Shown one piece after another: positions 10,939-25,200 of a stretch of 64,000 nucleotides of DNA. The stretch is from Chrysoperla carnea (lineage: Eukaryota; Arthropoda; Insecta; Neuroptera; Chrysopidae), in contig NC_058338.1 of assembly GCF_905475395.1 (NCBI RefSeq), forward strand, positions 4,589,001-4,653,000, in the 5' to 3' direction. The position numbers and the translations under genes are program-made. The notes beneath the pieces were generated by a model. The model saw nothing but the letters and a program-made list of their open reading frames with translations. It did no database searches and had not been told where the DNA came from. Positions within the stretch are counted from its first letter, which is position 1; every line of letters begins with the position of its first letter.

Positions 10939-13461
10939 ATGGAGGGTAATATACCAAATATAATTCATATAATGCAAGAGGAAATCGAAAATCCTGTTAG
11001 CTTACATGAAATACAAGAGCGATTATGGCTAGGTATAAAACTTTCTAAATTTCTTAACGTGGACATATCTTAAAGAATTGTTTATGTTACAGGAAATTTA
11101 ACTGCAGCTTCCGATATAAAAGTAATTAATGAACATAAAATTACACATATTATAACGTTAGATTTAGTTCCATTACGTCGACAAATTACAGAACTATCTG
11201 AATTAACAACAAAATTTGTACAAATCGCTGATGTGCCCAAAGAAGATATACTTTCTCATTTCGAAGACTGTTACAATTTTATAGATAACTGTTTACAAGA
11301 AAATGGTACTGTTCTTGTTCATTGGTAAGTCCCTTTTTTTCTGAAAAGTATATAAGAAATAAATTTCTATAATTTATCATATTTCTTTTGCTTTTTAGTT
11401 ATTACGGAATGTCTCGAAGTGCCACAATCGTTATTGCCTATGTTATGAAAAAAAATAATATGCCTTTTGATGAAGCCTTTGAGTTGTAAGTATTACTTGA
11501 TTGAACTTAAAGTTTGATTTTTTTTCGAAGATTGCCTATAGATATTTAGAAACAATTACACGAATAACAATTTTGATACGTGATAAAACAATTTTGGGTG
11601 CAATTTTTCAGTCCGCTTTTGTCTAAACTGTACGGTTTGCGGACAAATGTTACTTTTTATACCAATAAAAACTTTCTAATTTAGAGTATTCATCTATATC
11701 GATAATAAACTGGTAATCGTACCAGTTATGGAGTAGAATGAGCTTTTCATTGAGTTTGAAAACCTAGGTTAGGTTAGGTTAGGTTAGAGTGGCTGTCCTG
11801 GAGTGGGACACACTTAGACCATAGGGTTCGTTGTGATACCGTAAATGGGTTGGCCCATCTCCGGCCACTACTCCATGAACCATTTGAAGCTGTTTAAGAA
11901 CAGCAGGAGGGCTTTGACGTCGACTGACTTTAGGTCGGAGAGGTCGTCAAAGAGAGGCTGGCTCAAGTTAGTCGATCTCCTCATGACAAGAGCTGGGCAG
12001 TGACAGAGAAGATGAGACATTGTCTCTTGCTCGTCACTACTGTGACAACTCCTGCAGTAGTCGAGCCATAAATTTCAATTGAATGAACTATGAAGGGTAG
12101 AGATAAGGAAAATCATCTCTGCATATAGAAAGTGTCCACGAATAGCAGAAAATTTGTTGCCTTTCTGTAGCAAAAGTGAAGTTTTTTTTAAAGAAAGTAA
12201 TAAAGAATAAGATAAAGATCTGAACAAGTTGATTGAGAAGTTCACATTAAACACCTTTTGCTACACAATCGCCATTACGGCCATTTTTAGAACTGTTCAT
12301 TTGGACATTTTATTTTACTTTGACCTCTATTTAAGATTGTGCTCCTTATTTCTACCCTCCATAGAATAAACAAATTGTCGTTTTTTTTAAGAGTGAAGTC
12401 AAAACGTAAATTCGTGCATCCAAATCACGGATTTCAACATCAATTAAAATTATATGAAAAAATGGGCTATATAATTGATAAAAATTATCCAAAATTTCGT
12501 GATTTTCGTTTAAAAATTGCTGCGGATCAAGTGAAAAAAGTGAAAATACTTCCACAAACTTCCATTGATTTAATCAAACCGGATCCTGGTGTGGTCCAAG
12601 TTAAGCCAGAGCCATTGGTTTATCGATGTAAAAAATGTCGGTAAGTATTAGCAAATTATCCACTTAAAAATTTGATGTATTTTTCGAACTTTAATTTTGA
12701 AGAAAAAATAAAATTTGTTGAAATAACACGGACCCAAGACCCAATTGACCTATGTTGTTCATTTATGAAGTGACTTTTTACGCTCTGAATACGGTATAAA
12801 AATTTCAGCTTGATATCTCTTTTAGTTTTCGAGTTATTGTGTTGGCAGAGAGTCAGACAAACGAAAATTGTCTAATTTGGTGGTTTTACGAACACCGATG
12901 CCAAAAATTTGTTCGAATCATTTATATTTTTAAACGTTACAAACTTGGGACTAAACTTGGTGATAAAAAAACTACCTAAAAAATTAATTTTTACTTCCAG
13001 ACGTATTGTGGCTTCACAATCTAACATCATAACTCATTTAGACAGAGAAGCCCAAATAAATCATAAGCTTAAAGAAAAACATAGGATAAGACATCTTACC
13101 GCCGAAGAGCTTGCTGCGGAGAATGAAGGTAATAAGAATGCTGATGATGTTCCTGAAGAAGAAATAGAAATATGTCGAAAAACGTATTTTATTGAACCGT
13201 TAGCATGGATGAAAGATATTTGTCAAAACACTCAAGGAAAATTGTACTGCCCAAAATGTAATAATAAAATTGGTTCATTTAGCTGGATTATGGGTATGAC
13301 CGAATATTATTAATTGCTATATTTCGTTTTTATTTTGTTCTGGGTAATTTTTTCTAGGTTGTCAATGTCCTTGTGGAAGTAAAGTTTCCCCAGCATTTTA
13401 TTTAGTCCCATCAAAAGTGGAATGGTCCAATGTTGTACAGAATGTGCAAGTTACAGTTTAA
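10939..13461 (+). CDS. Dusp12: Dual-specificity phosphatase 12 (Yvh1-type)
   Basis: Joined from six exons: 10939-11032, 11093-11324, 11399-11485, 12392-12640, 13001-13293 and 13358-13461. Borders are GT-AG, phases agree, and the product is about 352 residues (human DUSP12 is 340). The N-terminal half is a dual-specificity phosphatase: catalytic HCYYGMSRSA at about 108-117 with Cys109 and Arg115, and the general acid Asp78 in IADVP. Cys109 is split by an intron. The C-terminal half is the zinc-binding Yvh1 domain: CKKC at about 217-220, FIEPLAWM, LYCPKC, IGSFSW and CQCPCGSKVSPAFYL. In yeast and human this domain acts in late 60S maturation by releasing Mrt4, independently of phosphatase activity; a role here is inferred from homology. 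Intron 3 carries a LINE fragment and intron 4 is mostly a dispersed repeat. Confidence 0.93.
11765..12070 (-). mobile_element. LINE family A fragment in Dusp12 intron 3
   Basis: The 3' end of the same LINE seen at 33670 and 53727. On the plus strand it opens with (ggtta)n and continues through the gagtggctgtcctgg segment. It covers the 3' UTR and the last ~60 codons of the polyprotein, including the cysteine-rich tail, and is truncated at its 5' end. It lies antisense to Dusp12. Confidence 0.8.
12730..12965 (-). repeat. dispersed repeat X, fills most of Dusp12 intron 4
   Basis: Reverse-complement member of a family marked by gataactcaaaaacgaaaa, the ttacaaacttgggactaaac run and a (gtct)n-rich stretch. 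It covers about two thirds of the intron between the CKKC exon and the next one. Confidence 0.7.
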
Positions 13462-16231
13462 TTTTAATGATAATTTTTTTTAGGTAAATTCATTGAAACC
13501 TTTCTTATTGTATTCCGAATTGTTTGTGATATTTTAGTTAGAAAAACCTTATTTAAATTTAATTCTATTAATTTATATACAGGGTGTGCCAATCTTTTGT
13601 TGTTTTTTTCAAAGCTACTTAATGTTTTCATCATGGGGATCGCCAACTGATGGTAAAGAGGGAGGAAGTTGCTTTATGGAGAATGGGAAAAGTATGAATT
13701 ATTATTAAAATTAGTCCTAGTTTACCATGAATTTACCAGAAATCGGAGGCGAAGCCCATGGTTTACATACCGATATAAACGATGGCGCACCCGTTAGAGT
13801 AAGGAATATTTGCGCATTAGCGTGCAAAGTGACTAATGTATAAGTCACTTAAATATAAAGGCTTTCTAAATAAATAAGATCTAAGATTTCCCTGGACATT
13901 TTGAATTTTTCTTGGTACCGAAAAGGACAGGATGGTACAGGAGCCTTGAAACTATTTCTTTTAAAAATATGCAGTCAAATGGGTCTAAGTCAGATAGTAA
14001 ATTTCGTATGACTTGGGGGAAAGGGTAAACATGAAGTTTGATATATAAGTTTGATAAGTCGGCCTATCGGGTTTAATACCGGCTTAATTTTTCCCGTTAA
14101 ACAGGGAAATTGGCTCATAATTTTACGCTTCTCCATCAAAAGATCTGGAACATTTCTTCATATGGCTTTAATTTGAGTCCGTGCTACAAAGAACGTAGGT
14201 ACAATGTCATACTTACTAAATTATTGTCGAAATTTTATTATGAAAGTCCGTTAAAATCTACTTTCTACAAAAAAGGTCCTATCTTATGATTCGATTTACT
14301 GCACCGTTCATGAGATGTTGTTTTTACAAATGTTACATTTAGAAGTCAAAATGTGTGTTCCAAATTTTTATGGCAAGGCACTTTTTGTTGACTATATACA
14401 AACTGACAAATTTCCGTCGAAACCTATTTTAGTTAGAAGGTGTTAAGAAAAGTATATTTTTAAAAAAGTTAATAATTCCAAAAATATTTTTCTAAAATTA
14501 GTTCAATTTTTATGGAACGTTAATTCTATTTATAATGATTTAGAAGAGAGAAAAATTACCTACTGTTAGAATTCAAACATTTATTTAATACAGGATGCAC
14601 AAAAAAAGATGCAATCGAAAAAAAAAACTTCATCCACACTCTCGCGGAGTATTCTCACCGAGTATACTAAAAAATTAAGCCGAAGTGAAGCATATGATGA
14701 TATGAAGCGTAAATTTTGGATTCAAAATAAATAAGCATATTCTTCCTTAAAATAATTCATGAATTCACTTCTTAAATGCTTTTCTTCAAAGCAAAAGAGA
14801 CTCTTTTGCCAACACAGAAATTGTCACCGTTTAGCCGACAAAGCACTTGGACTTCTCGCGATAGTATGATATTATGGCTGCCGACTATGGCAATTATTAT
14901 ACAATAGCTACTGTCACGAGAATGTGAAGATGAAGCCTGCAATCGTCGGGATGTCTCATTACTCGTGTTGCCTTTGATTCGGTTTCAAAAAACCGCTTTT
15001 TTAGCGAAAGGTAAAACAGGTGAGACACCACAAGTATCACCTCCACATTCTCCTTTCTCACCTGACTTTGTACTACTTCGCGATAGTGTGAAGGTGGCTT
15101 TATGGTCAGTACATCATTCCATTTTAGATTTAAAATTCAAAATCGTGTGTTCATAGTGCATCTTTTTTTGTGGCAACTTGGATAATATTGAACCAGTCGT
15201 ATAATTTTGATCTTTTTGGATCCAAATATTAAAAATAAAAATACCAATTCTATGTGTTTTGTCATGGACAATAAATATAAAACTTATACAGCACAAAGTT
15301 ATATTCCATTTATGTAATAATTTTGATGATAGAAAATAAATTAATTAAAATCTGCAATTTTTATTTTTAAACTTTTTTAAATTTCTTGTAAACCGATTAT
15401 TGGAAACTTAGCTATAAAATGTTTTCAATCGAGTCGGTTCGATTTGTTAGGGGCTACGATGTCACTGAGAAACACACAGACGCACAGATAAACACTTTAA
15501 ACTTATAACACTCCTTCTTAAATCAATATCAAAGTGATGGTCAAGGACATTCGATGAGATGAAATTTTACTCATTCTGATATCATTAATTAATTGTTTTA
15601 ATTTTATTTACATAATTACATTGCATTCTTACAATTAGATAGATTAACAAATTACAGAATTTATTTAAGCGCGCTAATACTGCTAAGTATAAACATAAAG
15701 AGGGCCACAAGGTCCTTTTTACTCGTGTATCATTTTCACTTACAGTTTACCTACATCTTATCTATTTTTTGTTTTTAAATATTCCAGGAAATATTGCCTG
15801 TAAAATTTTCAACAAATACAATTTGGCTGTATATGCAGGTCAATTCATTTATTGGTTCCGTACCCGAAGGATAACTAAAGTACTATCAAAATAAACATTT
15901 GTGCTATCAAAATACAGATTCCAAAATTAGATTCCAAGATGAAACCCTAAGATAATTGGAGTACTGATAAACAGGTCAAGTGAGAGTTGGGCTTGCTTGA
16001 ACAAGGCTTTCATACTTATTATTTTCTTTTACAAAAAGTACATGGTACGGAACATACGGATGGTACAAATCCGACTCGGTTCTGATAAGTTTCGGTATAA
16101 AATCAAGATTAAAATAACGTGAAATATTGATTTGGTTAAAATATTTCCATTTTGAATTTTTTCGAGAAGATTTATTCCAAATAACTGGAATCTTCGAATC
16201 AACAATCGTAGATTACTCGTCCAAAAAAAAG
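13462..16231. other. intergenic DNA between Dusp12 and Prrx
   Basis: The interval holds the 3' flanks of two convergent genes. Apart from a transposon remnant at 14591-15173 I see no gene, only short open frames without domain signal. Confidence 0.45.
14591..15173 (+). mobile_element. degenerate DNA transposon remnant with terminal inverted repeats
   Basis: The ends read gcacaaaaaaagatgca on the left and tgcatctttttttgtgg on the right, which pair. Near 15030 a plus-strand frame contains PPHSPFSPDF, resembling the PPYSPDLAPxD block of mariner transposases. The rest is eroded, so this is a tentative mariner-like relic. Confidence 0.35.
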
Positions 16232-19200
16232 TTATAATTGAGCCGAATTCAAATTACTATACTCATGTGCACGATATCGTAAATGCGCAATACTATTCGA
16301 TATGGATGATACTTGTCCAACAAAATTACAATTTGCTTGTAAATTATTTAAACTTGTAACGGTTAAATTTTGTGGATACGGTGGAACAAATCCACACGAG
16401 GTATGAGGATTATTAACATTATCCAAGTGTGTTGTAAAGCTTGTACCACTTGTATATAAATTCAGACCAATCTCTTGGGGTAAACCAGGATTCTTCCATG
16501 GATTTAAGTATGGTAATGTTGATTCGGTGGTATTATCGATGGGTAAATAATTTGTATTTGTTGTTGATGAGACTTGTGATCGTAAATTCTGTTGATGTGA
16601 TACTTGTAAATTTGTTAGGGCATTTATGGAAGTATTTAAAGGTGTTTCGATTGTACAGGAAGATGGGATTTTCTGTTGATTGTTGTTCATTATATTGTTA
16701 TTGTTGTTGTACATTGTTGTGCTACAAGTTATATTGCTTTGTTGTCGGGATAAGCTTCGTTCATTTCGTCGAAATTTTGCGCGTCTATTTTGAAACCAAA
16801 CCTAAACAAAAACAAACAAAAAATTTCGTTATTAAAATTAACGGAAATGTATTATGGAGAAGGATTCTGTAGTAGAAATTTTTAAAGAAAATTCTCAAAC
16901 GAACTCAAAAAGAAGCCCGATATAAAAGTATAACATTCGATTCACTATTTGTCGAATTGAAGTAATTTTTTTAAGCGAAAATAATTATTATTATCCCAAC
17001 GACGGCGTTATGGGTTAAACGCCGAGGGTTATGTGTTTGACCGGGTTATGTGTTCATCTGTTCCCTCATAACTTCTAAACTACTTATCATAATTTGACAA
17101 ATTAGGTATCGTTGGAAGCATCGTGATCGTTCTCTGGTTATAGGCTGACATTAAATTGAATATGGCTCCCGTCGGAAAGTAGGAGTATAATAGTTTTCGA
17201 ATAAATACTTACTTGAACTCTAGCTTCACTTAAGGATACACGCGCAGCAAGTTCTTCACGTACAAACGCATCTGGGTAGTGTGTCCGTTCAAAAACACGT
17301 TCTAAAGCAGTTAGTTGATTTGTACTGAAAGTTGTTCGATTTCGTCGAGGTTTTTTTCGATGACAAAGCACATCAGTTCCACCTTCGTTACTGATTTTTT
17401 CGTATTCTTCATCTGCAAAAAACGAATATGAACTTATAACAATTAACGATGCAGTAGATCTAAAAAGTATTAGATTCAATGGGTATTATAGGCAATTTGT
17501 TATGCATTGAAGTATATACTACTTTTAAAAAAGGCATTTTTCATTGACAAATATTTTATTCGTTTTGGACTTATAATTTTTGAACTTGAACTTTAATAAG
17601 GCGAAAAACTCATAAAGTCATAAAATTAATGAATATATTTGGTGATTTTTAATTTTTTTTTTGCCAAAATGTGTAATCTTAGAAAGAATATAAACTTATA
17701 ACAATGCAGTAAATTTAAAAAGTATTAGATTCAATGAGTAGTATTTATATTATTTTATATAGGCAATTTGTTAAGCATTGAAGTAAATACTACTTTTCAA
17801 AAAAGGCATTTTACATATTTACGTATTTTATTTAAAAAATATTATTTTCATAATATTGGGCTGATAAATTATAAGACGATATTTCAAAAATTGAAATTTA
17901 TTCGTTTTGGACTTATAAATTTTGAACTTGAACTCTAATGAAGCGAAAAACTCATAAAGTCATTTTTTGTGTGTGCAAAAGTAGGTGGGTAATCACTAAT
18001 CTTAAATTGGAAAAAATTTATAGGAAAGTTGAGCGAAAACATATTTATTTATGGTTATCTATTGTGATTAATCCGCCACGTGTCACTAACAATAACTTTA
18101 TGATGTGATATAAAACCAGTCCAATGATTTTTATAGGTTGCCTAATTTAACAAGACGAGCCTGGAAACCCTTTTTTTTTTAGAAATTTTATGTTATTTGA
18201 AGAAATTATTATTTAGATTTATTTTTCACTAAGCGAACACAAAGCTAACGCTAAAATCGATCAGATTTATGGTTCTTGAGATGTTAATTCTATATTGAGT
18301 TTATATTCACGTTACTTAGCTCCCCGCATGTTTTACTCTTAAGTCTTTTTCATTTGATACCCACATTTAGGGTGAGTTTTTTTCCTGTAAATTTTTCCAA
18401 TTAAAAAAACCTATATTTTCAAATAATTATTTTGATATTGGGTGGAGATGAATACAAAAAATTAAGGAATTTTAAAAGTGGTCCAGCTTTTATTGAGTTA
18501 TAAGAGGTCTAATTAACCTGATTTTTTTATACATGGTATCCCTAACAGGTCTTTACAACGCTCTTTCACATAAAACTTAGCTCAAAATAAGGCGATTTAG
18601 ATAAACATGCCCTAGTAAAAGTTGCTTCGTTTTGGCGCTTTTATCAAAACCGCGATGTCCTTTCTCAAGTTATGGAAGAAATACGATTTCAAGAGCGTAT
18701 TGCGCCAAAACGGATTAATTTTTACTAGGGATATGTTGAAATAAATCGACTTATTTTGAGCTAAGATATATGTGTTACAGACCGTTGTAAAGACTTTTTA
18801 GTGCATCCTGTATTTAAGGATGTATGAGCATGGTAGTGGGGGTACAAATTTAAAAATAGATATTTTCAATTTTGATGATAAATTTATATTATTACTTGAC
18901 GATATAAGACGAAAAGTAAGAATAAAATTTTTCGATATCTGGCTTAATTTTCAAAATATCGAAAATTGAAAATTTTGTTTAATTATTTAGCTTTCGATAT
19001 TTCGAAAACCAAGACACATATCGAAAAATTTTATTCTTATTTTTCGTCTACATTCATGAAGTTATAACAAAATTCATCATCAAAGTTGAAAATAAGATAA
19101 AAATAATTTCAACCCTTAATCTACCCTGCTCTTACATCCCTTATATGGACGGTGACACTTAGTTTTTTTCTTTTCTAATTCATTGCTAATATGTTTACTT

Positions 19201-22200
19201 TCTATTAAAAAGTTTTTTTTAAATTTGTTTTCATTCATTCCAAATGAAAATTATCAAAAACTTCCAAAATATGTCGTTTTTTGAGATTCCTCCATAAGAG
19301 CCAATGTATTTTATATCGATTTTTAATGACTTTTTTCTTAAAAATTTGCACGGATACCTAAGCTGAAATTTTAACCACATATTCTTTGAGTAAAAGACTA
19401 CCTACAAACAAATTTTGAGCCTTTAAATCAAACATTGTTGTCATGCTCATACATCCTTAAGAAGATATATTTTCTCATAGTAAAAATGTAATTTTTTTAA
19501 AAAAAGAAATGTGTTTTAAATGTAAAAAATGTATCGATGCAGAAATATCTTAACTAGAAATCTGTACATTACTAAATAATAAAATAGTTTGATTTGAATT
19601 TGATATGACTTGAAAAGACTACAAACAAACATTGTAAATGGTGATATTGACTTGGCGGCCAAACAAATGAGTGCTGACTACTGTTTAAATTCACTCAAGA
19701 AAATCGGTTTTAAATTACCAAGATATACTTAATCATGGATATGGTTTTAACTATACTTTAAGTACTAATGATTAATGATGTTTTCATCAGGCTTTTATTT
19801 TGACATTTTTATTTCTCATGACATAATTATTATTGATATAGGTATCATTGTCATGTATCTATCAAGGGAAAATATGTCATATTCTTTGAAATATATACGA
19901 GTCATAAAAATATGCCGGCTTAGTTCTTAAAATCAATGATTTCATTCTTTTTGTAACGTTTAATCGCCCTAAAATACTTCAGATATGGGCTAAATTACTA
20001 TACGCAAATCTCGATATCTCTAATAGGTTTCAAGAATGTGGAGTCCTGGTCCTGGAATTAAACATATAAGTGATAGTTAGCGAAAAATTGACATAACAGC
20101 TGAAAAGAATGACCCAAAATTAGTGGGTTTCAAAAAAAATTCCAATAAGATCTGATCACATTTGCCTGTGATAAAAAAATCTAATTTTTTAACTTTATGA
20201 CGTCATCAGAATCCAAAAATTTTAATTTTGTTCTATCACATCCAAATTTTATTCAATTTTGATAAACCAAGTATGTAATCCAACTTAATTTGGGTCATAC
20301 TTTTCAATTTTGTGATCAAATTTATTCGAACTCTAATAAGTTTCAAGAAGGTGGAGTCCTGGACACGGAATTAAGTACATAAATGATAGCTAGCGAAAAA
20401 CTGACATCACAGCGGAAAAAAATGACCCTTAATTAGTTGGTTTCAAAAAAATTTCAATAAAATCTGATCAACTTTGTCTTTTCGCCCACGTGTTTGCTAC
20501 AAATCAGCAAATAAACATTTGAAGTACGATGACTGTTTAATTGGGGCAACAGGTAACGTGTTTTAAGAGTAGGATTCATAAAATTTATAATAATACATTT
20601 TAAGAAACCGTAGTAATTTACAACAATATTGTTCAAATATATGAATGAACACTTTTTTAATGATCTAACCATTTCATAGACCATTGTTGATAAGATTTAG
20701 GTAATTATCAGTGCCAAATTGACTACGTGACGTAATTAGTAATTTTTTATAATAGATTAGCCGCAATTTCAAGTTACACGCACTGCAGTAATATTTTTGA
20801 TGTGTCATTTGCGGTAATATTTATTTATATAAAAAAACGTATATTTTTTTTCAAAATTTAGACCCTTGGACCTTTGGACATAATTTTATGATTCTAGAAT
20901 AAAAAATAATAAACTTTTATGAAATTACTTTTATTACAATTTTTTTTTATGAGGCTGATTATATAAACATTGATTATCTGGGTTTAAATAATTTAATTTC
21001 TTTTTAAAAATAAATGTGTCATTCTTTATTTAATGATTTCGAAACGAGAGTAGGTAAAGTCAGTAATTTATTGTCCGATATATAATTTCCACCTGAAAGG
21101 TCGAATTTCGTAAGTCTGCGGGGTTATTTTTCACTTTAGCGAACTACAAATTTTATTTTTCTACCATTTTACCCAGGTTTGACTGTAATACTAAAATTCA
21201 TGGAAATTCATTCAAGAATTTCCATGAATTTTGGTATTACAGTCAAACTTGGGTAAGTGAGAACTGGATAAGTGAGAAAACTCTATAAGTGAGAGTAATA
21301 GCCAGGTCCCGTCATTTTAAGCTCCCAAAACCTCTATTAGTGAGAAACAGAAATCTCTGTAAGAGAGTCGTTTTTCCCTCATGGACAGTCGAGCTTTATT
21401 TATTTATATTATTTAGGAGGAACTATAGCTAGAATAAAAACATTCGAACTTGCTGTGACTTGTTATTGCTGCGTACCTCTATAAGAGAGAAACGCTACCC
21501 ATGTACTTGAATTAGCGAGAAACTCGGGTTAGTGAGAAACCTCTATAAGCGAGAATGAGATTGTGCTCATTGTGCTCCCTTGAACTATCGCTTATATCCA
21601 GGTTTGACTGTATATTATTAGTATCTAATATTTGATAATACCTTTGTGAATTTTACACGGGAAGAACGGAAAATCCATAAAACACAACTTTTAAAATGGG
21701 GCTCGCGTTTAGTAGTATAAAAATATCTAATAATTATTATTATTTTTATTAAAAATTGTAAACTAAAAGTATATATTTATTTTATAACACTAAAAACACA
21801 TGTTTACAGCACTTGTACTTTATGTCAAGTGTCATCAAATATGACATATTTTAGATGTACATTCGATGATAGCTTTTTAACTTATATAACTTAAATAAAA
21901 AGGGATACTTTTCTAAATCATCATCAACACTTTAGTATATATGGACCGTCTTAGAATTCGTTTACGTTAACTGCATGCAATTATCTAACGGATAAAGATA
22001 TATTACATCGCTAGGCAACTTGTGTGACGTAAATGTTAAGTGTTTGTCAAATAATCGAAAACTAATATACATGTATAACGTATACGTAATTCAAGTTGCC
22101 TATTTATTAATGTTGTAAGTCAACTTTAACATCATCCATTCCATCGAATTAACAATTTATTGTTGATTAACAAATAGAAACATTTACGTCACTAACGCAA

Positions 22201-25200
22201 GCTTTACTAATGATATTTGACATTTAAGAAACACAATCCATGAGGTTTTAGCAAAAGGCGACGAAAACATGTTTAACGATACTATTGTTTGATGTCTTGA
22301 AGTCCATTTTCTGAGGGTAATTGGTTGTTAGCGTAACCAAAGTAAATATTTGCGAGATGGTAACCATCGATCTCATTGATCTTGCATTAGATCAAAAAGA
22401 AATAAGAATCACCAGGTCGTTACAAGATCAGCCCATTCATCTTGAGAAAGAGGCTTTTTCAATTAAAAGAATGTGAAATTTGGTTTCCTATACATTTCAT
22501 TACAAAAGCTTCAGAAATCGTTCTCTGTGACTCTGATTTTCCTTATTAATTTCCCAGGAAGTTATTGTAATGTGTCCCATTTTCGAAATCGAAATTTTCA
22601 GCATATCTTTACGTTTCATGGTTAGGACACGGCTTTAACACTATTTATGAAAAGAAGTATGGGTGTCGTCGATATCGCGTGAACAAAAAATGATATCGAC
22701 TTCGTTGATGTGTCAATCGAAGCTATTACCAGAAATATGGTCCGAAAAAGAATTTCATAACATTTGATTGATTCGTTTCGATTCGGTAGAGTTTTTAGTT
22801 TTTTAAATTACTTATTAAGTTGGGAAGTTATTCGTGTGGACCTCAAGAAACACGGCTTGTTAACTTTGCAATGTGCAGTAAGCAGACCTAAATTTTTTAG
22901 ATGTAAAAGCGCAGAAATTTTTTATAAAAGTCTCTTGAAAAAAAAATAAATTCAGCAGAAATTTGGCACAATTAAAAATATCTATTACGTCTCTGATAAA
23001 TAAATTTGAATATGTCCCTTTTATAAAATTCTAATGAATGAAAATATCGGATCTTTACAAACACACACGTTTGTCTCATACGCTTACAAAATAATAAGGT
23101 CTATCTCTATATAAGTAGGTATTTATTACTACTGTGAATTATGGTTCTTCCTCCAAAATTAACACACAGCAAGCATGAAGCAAGCAGTCGTTCGTCTGAT
23201 AGACGTCTGCAAAATATGTTATAATCAGCCACCCGAGTTCCGATCACAAATGTATCAATTACATACACACAAAATTTTTAGGTAATATGAGACAAAAGTG
23301 GCGCTGTAGAAAAAAAAAACACATATAAATTTAACAAAAATAGTAGTGCCGACGATTTTTAATAACTTATTATTTTATAATTTGAATACCCTATGTTTAA
23401 AATATATCAGAGTATGTTGAATTTTGTCCCAAGTTTATAACGCTTAAAAATATTGATGCTTCAAACATAATTTTGATATGATGCTCATAAAATCACCGAA
23501 TTAATTCATTGCCCATCTCATCGCCCTTGTACACGATAATTCAAAAACGAAAAGTGTTTCGAGCTGAATTTTTTATAAGGTGCTAAGGACGTAAAAAGTG
23601 ACTTGTTGAGTTCGTGGGCGTGCTGTATAGCTCAATTGGGTCATTTTTTAAACAGTAACATTTACATTTCCCTGAAGTAAATGTTCTCAACTAAAAATAA
23701 ACAACTTTTGTTTGAAACATTTTTTCGTAAGTATCTTTGTTTTCTTGTGTAGATCTAAATTAGGGTAAAACTAGTAAAGTTTCTATTTTCACAAAAACTA
23801 TAAAAGATAGAGTTGAAAACTTGTAGGTGCTTCAAATAGTGAGTCTATTGATTCTAATTTGATACTTAATCCACCCGATAATGTAGGGTAGTCAAAAGGG
23901 TCAATTTTCGGTTAAAAGCATGCAGATTTTAAAAAATTCCTTGCCTATATTTTTCGAAATTTCGGGGACAAAATTTTATGTACATAAAAAAATCTATTTT
24001 TATAAAAATAATACATGAACTGATATTCACACTGTGTAAATCGAGTATTTCAACAATTATCTCAATCAATTGTATATTTTCATTTGTTTTTTATCAAATA
24101 AGTTTTTAAAAACGACCTTCAAGAGTTTCTATTCAAATTTGAATAAATAAAGGCCGAGTTTAGGTACGATAGTCTGAAAGATAAAATAATTATCAATAAT
24201 TTTTTTAATTTTCTTTTTTCTACCCTAGTCTTAATACCTATTGGCATAAGTACCTAAGCAAAACGCCACGAAAAAGTTAATTTTAAGACGGCGAGATTTT
24301 GGACATTCTTTTTATAGAAATTAGATAAGAGTGAGGTAGCTACGTTTCGCACGCGGAGTGGTTGAATTTATAGCGTTTGGTTGCATATACTGCTGGTTTT
24401 AAAATCATTTTAAGGCAATTTTTCATATTTCTAGTAACATTAAGTAATTAATTGCCAGGCAATTTTGCCGTTACTAAGACCGAGTCAGATATTATTCTAA
24501 TATTGTTTTCAAATCACTTGAATGTGGCTGTAATTTCAATATGATTTAGTTTTATAATATTCCGTCCGCGGTATGCATAGGGTAGCGGGTTCGATTCCCG
24601 CCGTCGCAACAAAATTAATTTAATTAATAGTTGTGATGGGCTGGTATAGTGCATGGTATATGCATGAAAGAGGTGCACTCAGCCTCTAAAATTGAGGAGC
24701 TGTTAATGAAATTATCAGCGGAAAGGTGGTAAAACACATATATGGTATCACAATGGGCTCTATAGCCTAAGTGTGCCCTTCGTGGACAGCGAATATAACT
24801 TAACATAGTTTTATAATTAAAGAATGTAATTTTCATTTGCCAGATAGAAATTCGGATACTTTACTAGGGTGCATATCACGTTAATTAATTTAACTGCTCG
24901 CAGATGCAAGACTCACTTCATCTCTAGCTAAATTCAATAAGGAAAGAAATAACCGAAAACTTGCAGCCGAAAACACAATGTAAAATAAAAAACCCGTCGA
25001 AATCTGTTATCAATATTTAATTTTTTACCCAAATTTTCAATTTGGCATATAAATATTTTTGCTTGTTAAATATTTTTAACCTTTTCGAATTTTTTTGCGA
25101 AATCTTTCACAACATCAATATGAGAAAATTTGCCAAAAATTTAGGAACATGTATTTTCCAAATGCCCGTCGCATTAATTAGAATTTCAAACTTTTTGGCA

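Noticed and set aside
11765-11790. Interstitial telomere or chromosome end, from TTAGG repeats here and at 33670 and 43053.
   Set aside because: Only two to four units are present each time, always at the 3' end of a retroelement, and one is inside a target-site duplication.
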